64,000 nt of DNA from Comamonadaceae bacterium (GCA_021299875.1 JAJTEW010000009.1:62001-126000); one strand, 5' to 3'. Positions 38,491-46,227 are shown, numbered from the stretch's first letter. A program made the numbers and translations. The notes: generated from the letters alone by a model not told the origin.

Positions 38491-39273
38491 ATGATTAAAA
38501 TTAGTTATTTAATACTATTTTTTACCCTTTTGTCATTTTCTAATCTCACATTTGCCCAATTCGATAAGGTTGTTGTGAAAATGCAATCTGGAGCAGAGGT
38601 TCGATTGATTGATCTGCCATGGTTTCAATTCGCTTTAAATATAAGCAATGGGCAATGGAAAGATAGGGCAACTACTGCTGATTGGATAGTTGCTGCACCA
38701 CCACCTTTTTGCCCCTATGGAAACTTCTACAAATTAGTTTGGAAGGGTGACGTAAATGCATTTAAGAATGAAAGCGTAGATAAATGCTCTTCATTACAAA
38801 GAGAAAAACTAGCCGGTCTACCTTCTGAAATTAACAACCTGTGCAACTGCAAAATAATACTAGAAACCGTTAGTCGAGTTGAAAATAATAAAACTACTTG
38901 GCGTTCATTAGACGATGAGACTCTCAAATCCGAAGAGTTTAAATTCAGAAGAACACTTATTGGAACAAAAGGAGAACTCCCAGTTCTTTTTTCTGTTGGC
39001 AGTATAAATTCAGGCATTTATAATTTCAGTGGTGAAAAACTATGCTCTTTTAATGGTGTCACTACACAGACTAATAAAGGATCAAGCACATTGGAAAAGA
39101 TGAATTCATTTCTTAAGGTTTCTGGCAGACCCTTCCCAATTATGTGTTTTGAAAATATGCCTGGCGAAATTGATTTTAGTAATTTACATTACAATGCATT
39201 TCGTTCGAAAATTGATGGTGATTTACACTTAAATTTTAATAATGGAGAAAAATATGTCGTTAAACCTCATTAA
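38491..39273 (+). CDS. secreted protein of unknown function (element cargo)
   Basis: signal peptide 'MIKISYLILFFTLLSFSNLTFAQ'; AAAAAAGG RBS-like; AT-rich. Confidence 0.75.
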   Translation: MIKISYLILFFTLLSFSNLTFAQFDKVVVKMQSGAEVRLIDLPWFQFALNISNGQWKDRATTADWIVAAPPPFCPYGNFYKLVWKGDVNAFKNESVDKCSSLQREKLAGLPSEINNLCNCKIILETVSRVENNKTTWRSLDDETLKSEEFKFRRTLIGTKGELPVLFSVGSINSGIYNFSGEKLCSFNGVTTQTNKGSSTLEKMNSFLKVSGRPFPIMCFENMPGEIDFSNLHYNAFRSKIDGDLHLNFNNGEKYVVKPH

Positions 39274-40093
39274 AGTATTTTTTCTTTTTCCACTTTTAGT
39301 TTTTTCTTCTTTACAAGCTCAAGCTCAAACAAATTTTTTTGAATGTGCTACAAATCCATCAAAATGTAGGAATGCAAATAGTCAATTGCCGCCTATGCCC
39401 GCGCCAGTGCCAGCCACTCCAAACCAGCCAGCAAGAAATGCTGCAATAGGTAATGTTCAGCCGACAGTACCCTCAGTTCAGGGACAAAATAATCAAGCTA
39501 CCAAACTAACTACAAATCCAATAGACACGCAGAAAAAAACCAGTGGAAATGAGGTTTGGGTTTCATTTAACCCCTCTATTACGATTCAGGAAAGACAATT
39601 TTGCAGAATCATTGAAAATTTTCGAACTGAAAACGAAATTGCCCAACAATCTAAAAATCAAATTAAAGTTAATGAAACCTTTAGGAATCTAAGTCAATCA
39701 TTAAATTCTCTTTTGCCCGATGGTAAATTTCAAGGTTGGATAATGCGTACTGTTTTTGTATCGCAAGCAATTGATGGCTCCGCAGAAGTTTTAATGGAAC
39801 TACCTTGTAATGTATATGTCGGATCAAATGCTTGTGACGCTAACCCTCAAAATTTTTACGGTACGGCGCCTGAAGGCTCTAGAATTTATACAGAACTTGC
39901 TAAAATGACCGTTGGTGATTTTGCTCTAACCAGTGGTCAATTCGTTTATGTTGACAACAAGGCTTACGATAAAAATCGCAGTGTTGCTTCTTTTAGATTT
40001 CTAAAAACTGCATCGCATTGTAAAGCCAAAGAGATGCCTGCCGATTCTGACTTTTTCGGCATCAACTTGGAAGTTATATCAACAATTAAATAA
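39254..40093 (+). CDS. secreted protein of unknown function (element cargo)
   Basis: signal peptide 'MSLNLIKVFFLFPLLVFSSLQAQAQ'; Pro/Asn/Gln-rich linker then folded region; overlaps 3' end of previous CDS. Confidence 0.75.
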   Translation: MSLNLIKVFFLFPLLVFSSLQAQAQTNFFECATNPSKCRNANSQLPPMPAPVPATPNQPARNAAIGNVQPTVPSVQGQNNQATKLTTNPIDTQKKTSGNEVWVSFNPSITIQERQFCRIIENFRTENEIAQQSKNQIKVNETFRNLSQSLNSLLPDGKFQGWIMRTVFVSQAIDGSAEVLMELPCNVYVGSNACDANPQNFYGTAPEGSRIYTELAKMTVGDFALTSGQFVYVDNKAYDKNRSVASFRFLKTASHCKAKEMPADSDFFGINLEVISTIK

Positions 40094-40503
40094 ATACTAA
40101 AAAGAACATTCTCAAAAGGTTACTTTCCATTTCAGCCAAAACATGGGTAAAACCACGCACATAGGACTTCGGTAAATTGGTTTACCATGAAGTTAACCCA
40201 CTTCTAAACCCAGATCTATGGCTTATAAAGCCAAGGACCCTTGCCCTGAGAGCCCCGTGAATAGTGTCTTCCAAAGGATCCTATATTGGGTCTGGTAGAG
40301 ATTTCGGGTCATGCCAACCGTAAATTTAATTGACGGTATTTCAATATAGGGTGTACTTTAAAGCAATAAGGATTATATGATCCTTCTAACTCTTCTTATT
40401 GTTAAAAGTATCAACTATTTTTTTATAGAACCATCAGCATTAATAGGTCTTCGATTCAAACGGTTTTGTTTTATTACAATCTTTAATTTCAAAAAGGGGT
40501 TAT

Positions 40504-40755
40504 ATGAAAACTAACAAGGTGGAACGCATATTTTTATCAGGTGGTTTAATAGGCATGTTGTTTACGAACCCAAGAAAAGCGCTAGATGAGCTAATGATTG
40601 AAGCAAATGCAGACGGTTGGAGCGCCGTTCAAATTCTTAAACACAGCAACACAAATTTATTGATAACTATTATCCAAATTTTGGTTCTATTACTGACACT
40701 TGGCTTATGGACGTGGGGTGCTGGTTATCTTGTTCTTTTAGAAAAAGATGATTAA
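40504..40755 (+). CDS. small membrane protein (element)
   Basis: 83 aa, 'NLLITIIQILVLLLTLGLWTWGAGYLVLL' TM; AAGGGG RBS-like upstream. Confidence 0.65.
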   Translation: MKTNKVERIFLSGGLIGMLFTNPRKALDELMIEANADGWSAVQILKHSNTNLLITIIQILVLLLTLGLWTWGAGYLVLLEKDD

Positions 40756-40998
40756 TTGACGTTTGTTGAATCTGGGAATCGACCCAAAGACCTTTTTGAT
40801 CATCCATCCGGTCAATCTTAATTACATTACTTGATTATTTAGTATTTATTTATTATTATTTATTTATTTTTTTTTAAGGTTATTTCAAATTCTGGTTCCA
40901 GACCTCTTACAAACAGATCTTGAGGTTTTCTACTGTGACCCTCTGTAACACCTGCCTAAGACCGTTTTACACAGAATTCCAGAGTGTTCCAGAGACTC

Positions 40999-41027
40999 CA
41001 AACGGGGTTGTTTCACAACCCCGTTTG
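40999..41027. repeat. 13-bp perfect hairpin CAAACGGGGTTGT-TTC-ACAACCCCGTTTG
   Basis: read directly. Confidence 0.9.
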
Positions 41028-41125
41028 ACTACGTCCTTTTGGATTTATTCCACATTGTGAAATCATGGGTTTATGGGGTTTCCCCCCATCACCCGACCAA
41101 AACATCCTTCCATACTCTAAATACC

Positions 41126-41234
41126 TACAGTAAATCTTTAACCTCTACTCCCATATACAACTTTTACTGTATTTTTTATCAGAAATACTCCAGTAAATCA
41201 CTCATATGGGAGTAAGAGGTTAACATTTACTGCT
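41126..41234. promoter_or_regulatory. two inverted ~46-bp modules with CAGTAAA boxes upstream of polB (candidate origin/operator)
   Basis: CAGTAAA 41128-41134 and 41191-41197, TTTACTG 41163-41169 and 41226-41232; inner arms AACCTCTACTCCCATAT / ATATGGGAGTAAGAGGTT. Confidence 0.75.
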
Positions 41235-41246
41235 GTAAAACTTGGA

Positions 41247-43922
41247 TTGAAAGTTGGTATGAAGAAAAACTTTTGGATTGGTCCTCCAGAACACAAGAAC
41301 CCCTCTGATCACGTGGAACTTTGGTTGGAGGATGGTGATATTGACCTGAACAAACCTAAAAGGTCCAAAAAGGGTGAGACCAAAAAGGAAGACCAATATT
41401 TGTTGGTTGGTTTTGATACGGAGTTCAAGACCCCAGACAAACCAGTGACCAATGATGAGATCTACGCAGGGATGGCTCGATCATTGATCCTGTCTTATCA
41501 GTTCTACGCAAAGACTCCTGATGGATTTGTTTGGCAAGGACTCTGTTGTCCTGATGGGAACGAGAGGATTACTCTAAGTGAATTCATGATGTTTGTAATT
41601 TCATGTGGCTCAAGGATTCATGGACTGAAATCGATTCCTTCAAAGATTTATTTGGTTGGTCACTTCACACGGGCAGACGTCCCAGCGTTTAAAGATTTTT
41701 CAGACATCAATAGACAGTTCTCGGCAGTTCGAAACACATTTGTTTCGATTGACAACTACACGAAGGTAGTTGTCAACACAATGGATGACGATGGGATTGA
41801 TTTGAAGGTTTATATCCGTGACACGATGTTGTTAACCCCTCAGTCCTCAAGGAGTCTTAAGAAGATTGGTGAACTGGTTGGTGTGGATAAGGTTGAACTT
41901 TCCCCAGACAGATCAACGTATAGACAAATGATAAAGAACATGGACCGTGTTCGGATAGATCAATGGGAACTGTTCAAAAGGTACGCTCTAACTGACGCAG
42001 AAATATGTGTTCGTTACATTGAAGAAGTGATGAGGGAGTACAAGTCAGTTACTGGCAAATCCAAGGTCCCAATTACTTTGACTGGTATTGGTATGGATTT
42101 GTTGGAATTAAAATGGACTGACAGTGGTTACAACAGATTGGATGTTCTGGGTAAGGAGTTGGTTGAGGATAAAAATTACATCAAGTCTAAGGGGTACTAC
42201 GTAAAGAAAAATGTTGAGATTGATAGACCACTTGTAAGGTACAACGAACTGTTTGCAATTGATTGTTATCACGGTGGAAGGAATGAACAGTATTGGTTTG
42301 GTCCTTGTTTCGAAGACTCATGGTCTGACTTTGATTTGTCATCGGCTTATCCCACGGCTATGTCCTTGATTGGCATGCCCAATTGGGAAGAAATTTATAA
42401 AACCGATGATGTTGAACTATTCACTCCTGAAACCCTTGGATTTGCAACAGTTGATTTCGAATTCCCATCTCACATCCGATTTCCAACACTTCCAGTTCGA
42501 ACGGCAAATGGACTTGTGTTTCCATTGAAAGGAAGAAGTGACTGTTGTTCTCCTGAAATTTATTTGGCTCATAAGTTAGGAGCGAAGTTAACAATCAAGT
42601 ACGGGGTCATTGTTAAGACAGACTTAAAGAAACGTGTCTTTGAGGAATTCATTATTCAATGTAATTCCAAAAGGGTCGAGGCTGGTAAGAAAACCTTACG
42701 TGGATTGTTCTGGAAAGAGATCAGTAACTCAACGTATGGAAAGACGGCACAGGGATTAAAGGATCGAAGGGTCTATGACTTAAGAGATCGAGAAACCAAG
42801 TCACTCCCACTCAGTCGAGTAACGAACGCTTACTACGCTGCATATATCACGTCATTTGTAAGGGGTGTATTGGGTGAAATTATGAATTCGATTCCCAAGG
42901 ACAAAATAGTCTTCAGTTGTACGACAGATGGGTTCCTTTCAAACATGACGGATAAAGAGGCAACCAAGACAACATCAGGAGTGTTGTGTGGTTTGTATAA
43001 ACGTCAAAGGAAACTTCTGGCTAATGACGATGAAATCTTAGAGAAGAAACACCAGATACGAAACCCACTTGGATGGAGAACCCGAGGTCAAGCAACACTA
43101 ATCCCAGGTGAAGATAAAGGTAAGGGTGACAGCTCGCACATCCTGTTGGCAAAGGGAGGACTTTGGATAAGACCAGAGTTTGAAGAAACTCAAGAACAGA
43201 ACGATGAAATCCTGAGACACTTCTTTGAAAGAACTCCTGATACGGCAATAGATATTGAAGGTAAAACAGGTTTAAGGGACGTGGTTGAAAGAGGGGCTGA
43301 CTTTGTTGAAAAGATTGTTACGAAACGACTCAACATGGAATTTGACTGGAAGAGAAGACCTCTTGGTGTGACTTACTCAAACACTTATGACCATGTGGCA
43401 TTCAGTACTGAACCATGGAACACTGTTGAACAATTTAACTTGATGCGTGAGAAGTTTGATGACTACCAAAGAAACAGTCCAAGGTGTATTAAGACTGTGG
43501 AGGATTTCCAAAACTTGTCCACATACATTGAAACTATTACAGCGGCATCTTCAAGTAATTTGAGTTACATCCGTAAACAAGATGGTGACATCAAACGATT
43601 ACGTCAAATGTTGTGTGCGGCTTTCAAACAACGTAAGGCTGGATTTAAATTTGTTTCAATGACGAACCAAGACTTTGCAACTTGTTTAACTCAGTCTGGA
43701 ATTAAATGTACGAAGGCTGATGTAGAAAATGGATTGAAGAAGGACTTCATTCCCCATCAAGTTCCACCTACTGACAGGGTCAAACGTGTTTTGGCTGATT
43801 TTGTAAACAACGTATTTCCTAAACTTCAAGTCGATCAGTTATTTGTAAAAGTTGACAAGGAAGGTCTTGTGATTAGATTGTCCAACGATCAGGAGTGTGA
43901 GTTCATTTCCAAGGTTGTTTGA
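41247..43922 (+). CDS. family-B DNA polymerase, candidate primer-independent piPolB (TTG start in ORF track; ATG alternative at 41259)
   Basis: ExoI 'GFDTEF', ExoIII-like 'YALTDAE', motif A 'DLSSAYP', motif B 'KEISNSTYG', motif C 'TTDG', YxGG-like 'YHGGR'. Confidence 0.9.
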   Translation: MKVGMKKNFWIGPPEHKNPSDHVELWLEDGDIDLNKPKRSKKGETKKEDQYLLVGFDTEFKTPDKPVTNDEIYAGMARSLILSYQFYAKTPDGFVWQGLCCPDGNERITLSEFMMFVISCGSRIHGLKSIPSKIYLVGHFTRADVPAFKDFSDINRQFSAVRNTFVSIDNYTKVVVNTMDDDGIDLKVYIRDTMLLTPQSSRSLKKIGELVGVDKVELSPDRSTYRQMIKNMDRVRIDQWELFKRYALTDAEICVRYIEEVMREYKSVTGKSKVPITLTGIGMDLLELKWTDSGYNRLDVLGKELVEDKNYIKSKGYYVKKNVEIDRPLVRYNELFAIDCYHGGRNEQYWFGPCFEDSWSDFDLSSAYPTAMSLIGMPNWEEIYKTDDVELFTPETLGFATVDFEFPSHIRFPTLPVRTANGLVFPLKGRSDCCSPEIYLAHKLGAKLTIKYGVIVKTDLKKRVFEEFIIQCNSKRVEAGKKTLRGLFWKEISNSTYGKTAQGLKDRRVYDLRDRETKSLPLSRVTNAYYAAYITSFVRGVLGEIMNSIPKDKIVFSCTTDGFLSNMTDKEATKTTSGVLCGLYKRQRKLLANDDEILEKKHQIRNPLGWRTRGQATLIPGEDKGKGDSSHILLAKGGLWIRPEFEETQEQNDEILRHFFERTPDTAIDIEGKTGLRDVVERGADFVEKIVTKRLNMEFDWKRRPLGVTYSNTYDHVAFSTEPWNTVEQFNLMREKFDDYQRNSPRCIKTVEDFQNLSTYIETITAASSSNLSYIRKQDGDIKRLRQMLCAAFKQRKAGFKFVSMTNQDFATCLTQSGIKCTKADVENGLKKDFIPHQVPPTDRVKRVLADFVNNVFPKLQVDQLFVKVDKEGLVIRLSNDQECEFISKVV

Positions 43923-43954
43923 CTTGGATATATAGATCAGGAGGATGAATTTCC

Positions 43955-44119
43955 ATGCTTACAGACCCAAAGAACAAAGCTGAATTGATTGACTGTTTAC
44001 GTCAAGCGAAGGACTTCAAAGTACTCAAGGTGATCAGAGGCAAGGCATCTGACATGTCTAAATCCATCTCCGTATTGGGTGGAAAGACAGTGGCTGTCAT
44101 TGTGATTGAGAGTCGTTGA
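43955..44119 (+). CDS. 54-aa protein of unknown function (element)
   Basis: read directly: MLTDPKNKAELIDCLRQAKDFKVLKVIRGKASDMSKSISVLGGKTVAVIVIESR*; strong RBS CAGGAGG 43938-43944; not in ORF list. Confidence 0.65.
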   Translation: MLTDPKNKAELIDCLRQAKDFKVLKVIRGKASDMSKSISVLGGKTVAVIVIESR

Positions 44120-45215
44120 GTGCAGAGATGTTCAGTTTGTTGATCACGTTCATAGCCCTTTGAGTGATCTTGGACTGTTCGATGTGGGCATACCGCATCG
44201 TGGTCTTGATGTCTGAGTGTCCAAGGATTTCTTTGACCTCATAGAGGTTCATTCCGTTTTGAATCAACCGAGTGGCATGAGTGTGACGCAATGTGTGGGC
44301 TGAACACCCTTCGATTCCGGCTCGATCAAACGTCTTTTTGAAGATCTTGGTAAGGCTACCCCTCGCAAGCCCCTTCTTGTTCGTAAAGATGAACTGGTTG
44401 ATTTTTGTTTCACACCTTCTGGTCAGTACTTCATGTACTCTGTCTGTCATGTACAGAACTGATTCATTGTTGACCTTGGACCTCCACAACTGAATGGTCC
44501 TTTGTTCTAGGTCGATTTTGGACCACTCAAGCGAACAGATCTCCCCGTGTCTGGCTCCTGTGTCCAGAAGAAGGATTAACAGGTCATAGAAGTCTTGCAT
44601 CTGATTCCTGATGTCGACCCTTCTTGTGTCATACGGAGCTACGTATTTGATTTCACGGATCGGATCAGCTGCTCTAAGTAGTCTTTGCTCCTCCTCAGTC
44701 GACAGGTACCTCAGGCGCCCCTTAGGTAACTTGATCGATGGCATTTCTACTTCAGACACTTGGTACCCAAGCTTCCGCATGTACTTGATCATCCCTCCCA
44801 CCTGATTCATCACATGTTTGATGGTCTGGTTGGAGTAGTTGTTTGACTGCAGAAGTTGGCGGAACCTGTCGATTTCAATGGTCGTGATCTGATGGACGTA
44901 TAGAACGTGTTTAAAGTGGTTGGAAGCCTTTTCACACCAGTGGACTGTGTACTTGATACTCTTGATGTGGGACTTGGACTTGATGAATAACTGGAACCCC
45001 TTGGTGATTTCTATGGGGGACTTAAGACCCAACTGGCTTTGTTCAATCAGTTGTTTGCGCCACTGGGCTTCAATGTTTAGAGCAAGTTGCTTGTCAGTGG
45101 TCTTGGAGGACTTGATATAGGTCTTTCCGTTGTACTGGAACTGGATGTAGAAGTACTTGGAACCATTGCGTTTGGAGACAGACATTTGGAGGGGTTTGGG
45201 TTGTTTAAACTCCAC
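44097..45215 (-). CDS. int: tyrosine recombinase/integrase
   Basis: 'LLLDTGARHGEICSLEWSKID', 'SAHTLRHTHATRLIQNGMNLYEVKEILGHSDIKTTMRYAHIEQ'. Confidence 0.96.
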   Translation of the reverse strand: MEFKQPKPLQMSVSKRNGSKYFYIQFQYNGKTYIKSSKTTDKQLALNIEAQWRKQLIEQSQLGLKSPIEITKGFQLFIKSKSHIKSIKYTVHWCEKASNHFKHVLYVHQITTIEIDRFRQLLQSNNYSNQTIKHVMNQVGGMIKYMRKLGYQVSEVEMPSIKLPKGRLRYLSTEEEQRLLRAADPIREIKYVAPYDTRRVDIRNQMQDFYDLLILLLDTGARHGEICSLEWSKIDLEQRTIQLWRSKVNNESVLYMTDRVHEVLTRRCETKINQFIFTNKKGLARGSLTKIFKKTFDRAGIEGCSAHTLRHTHATRLIQNGMNLYEVKEILGHSDIKTTMRYAHIEQSKITQRAMNVINKLNISALNDSQSQ

Positions 45216-45258
45216 GATCCCCTAGATTTCAGGGGTAGACAACGATTGATTCCAAGTC

Positions 45259-45285
45259 CCAACCGTCAATTTGATTGACGGTTGG
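45259..45285. repeat. 12-bp perfect hairpin CCAACCGTCAAT-TTG-ATTGACGGTTGG
   Basis: read directly. Confidence 0.9.
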
Positions 45286-45306
45286 AGTGGGTGGAAACAC
45301 CCACTC
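45285..45306. repeat. 9-bp hairpin GAGTGGGTG-GAAA-CACCCACTC
   Basis: read directly. Confidence 0.88.
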
Positions 45307-45322
45307 AGTCCAGAAGTATTGT

Positions 45323-45381
45323 TTGGGATAACGAACCGGATTTTTCTGTATTCTTTAAAGAAACCCAACCCGTTATCCCAA
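45323..45381. repeat. 11-bp inverted repeat TTGGGATAACG...CGTTATCCCAA
   Basis: read directly, 37-nt spacer. Confidence 0.85.
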
Positions 45382-45396
45382 CTGATTGATCAGGGT

Positions 45397-45663
45397 TCAA
45401 ACCACCACTTTTTGTCTCCTTAGTTTCCGTGTGACGTTGTAGAAGTATGTTGGACTTCCCTTTGGTGTGATGTTTGCGCCTTCAATGAACGCTTGAAGGA
45501 CCACTTCCCTTGATTCATCCTTCAGGATCTTGAAGATTTCCATTGCAGCCGCAGCTTTCGATCCTTGTTCAACTAGCACCTGTTGACCAATCCTGATGGC
45601 ATCCTTGTACAAAGATGGATTGACAGGGGATGGGATCAGTTGGGTTTCAATGTTTGTATTCAC
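45397..45663 (-). CDS. hypothetical protein (element), GTG start proposed
   Basis: 'VNTNIETQLIPSPVNPSLYKDAIRIGQQVLVEQGSKAAAAMEIFKILKDESREVVLQAFIEGANITPKGSPTYFYNVTRKLRRQKVVV'; overlaps end of upstream ORF. Confidence 0.6.
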   Translation of the reverse strand: MNTNIETQLIPSPVNPSLYKDAIRIGQQVLVEQGSKAAAAMEIFKILKDESREVVLQAFIEGANITPKGSPTYFYNVTRKLRRQKVVV

Positions 45664-45859
45664 AGTAGACGCTCCACAGAGTGTTGATGATTTCCATGGC
45701 TTGTTCAGGATGTAGTCCCTCCAAGCCAGAGATGTCCTCAAAGAGATCGAATGAGATGCCTGTGAACTGATGACGGGTCAATGTGAGTCCGTGTTGATCT
45801 CGAATGATTGATATCAACGACTGGAGTTCATCTGGGCTGAAATATTTCACTGGCGCCAC
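45647..45859 (-). CDS. hypothetical protein (element)
   Basis: 70 aa 'MAPVKYFSPDELQSLISIIRDQHGLTLTRHQFTGISFDLFEDISGLEGLHPEQAMEIINTLWSVYCEYKH'. Confidence 0.6.
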   Translation of the reverse strand: MAPVKYFSPDELQSLISIIRDQHGLTLTRHQFTGISFDLFEDISGLEGLHPEQAMEIINTLWSVYCEYKH

Positions 45860-46151
45860 CTAGATCAAATGAGGTGCTGTGAGGGTCCATTGGAATTAGG
45901 GAATGGACAACGAGGTTGTTGCCCTACTTCTGAGAGGGATGACTGACGAGTCTTTAGATCTTGGCTCTGGTCTGTTGACTTGAGACCATAAATTGTTGAG
46001 CACCCTTAAGCGGGCATCCAAAACTGGTCGAGAATGTGTCGACCCAATCCAACCCCAGTCTGGATCAACTCACTGGTTAAACTCTGCCTAAATCCAAGGC
46101 ATCCAGCAGACTTTGAAGGTCGTCAAGGTCGGTACCCTTGCCGGGTTCAAA

Positions 46152-46227
46152 TGGTGCGGCTGGCGGGGATCGAACCCACGACCCTTGGCTTCGGAGGCCA
46201 ATACTCTATCCACTGAGCTACAGCCGC
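46152..46227 (-). tRNA. tRNA-Arg(CCG)
   Basis: GCGGCTGTAGCTCAGTGGATAGAGTATTGGCCTCCGAAGCCAAGGGTCGTGGGTTCGATCCCCGCCAGCCGCACCA; cloverleaf by eye, anticodon CCG, encoded CCA. Confidence 0.95.

Larger units (their letters stand above)
38222..46197. mobile_element. integrative element of about 7.93 kb in tRNA-Arg(CCG): pipolin-like (family-B polymerase plus tyrosine recombinase)
   Basis: 46-bp direct repeats (38222-38267 and 46152-46197), AT-rich composition versus flanks, integrase beside the tRNA, PolB gene. Confidence 0.9.

Noticed and set aside
40765-40800. possible second tRNA fragment (TCTGGGAATCGACCCA resembles a T-arm in reverse complement)
   Set aside because: Stem is short and no acceptor, D or anticodon arms could be built around it.
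38222-46197. prophage or conjugative element (ICE) interpretation of the island
   Set aside because: No capsid, terminase, tail, relaxase or T4SS genes visible; size and content fit a polymerase-bearing integrative element better.
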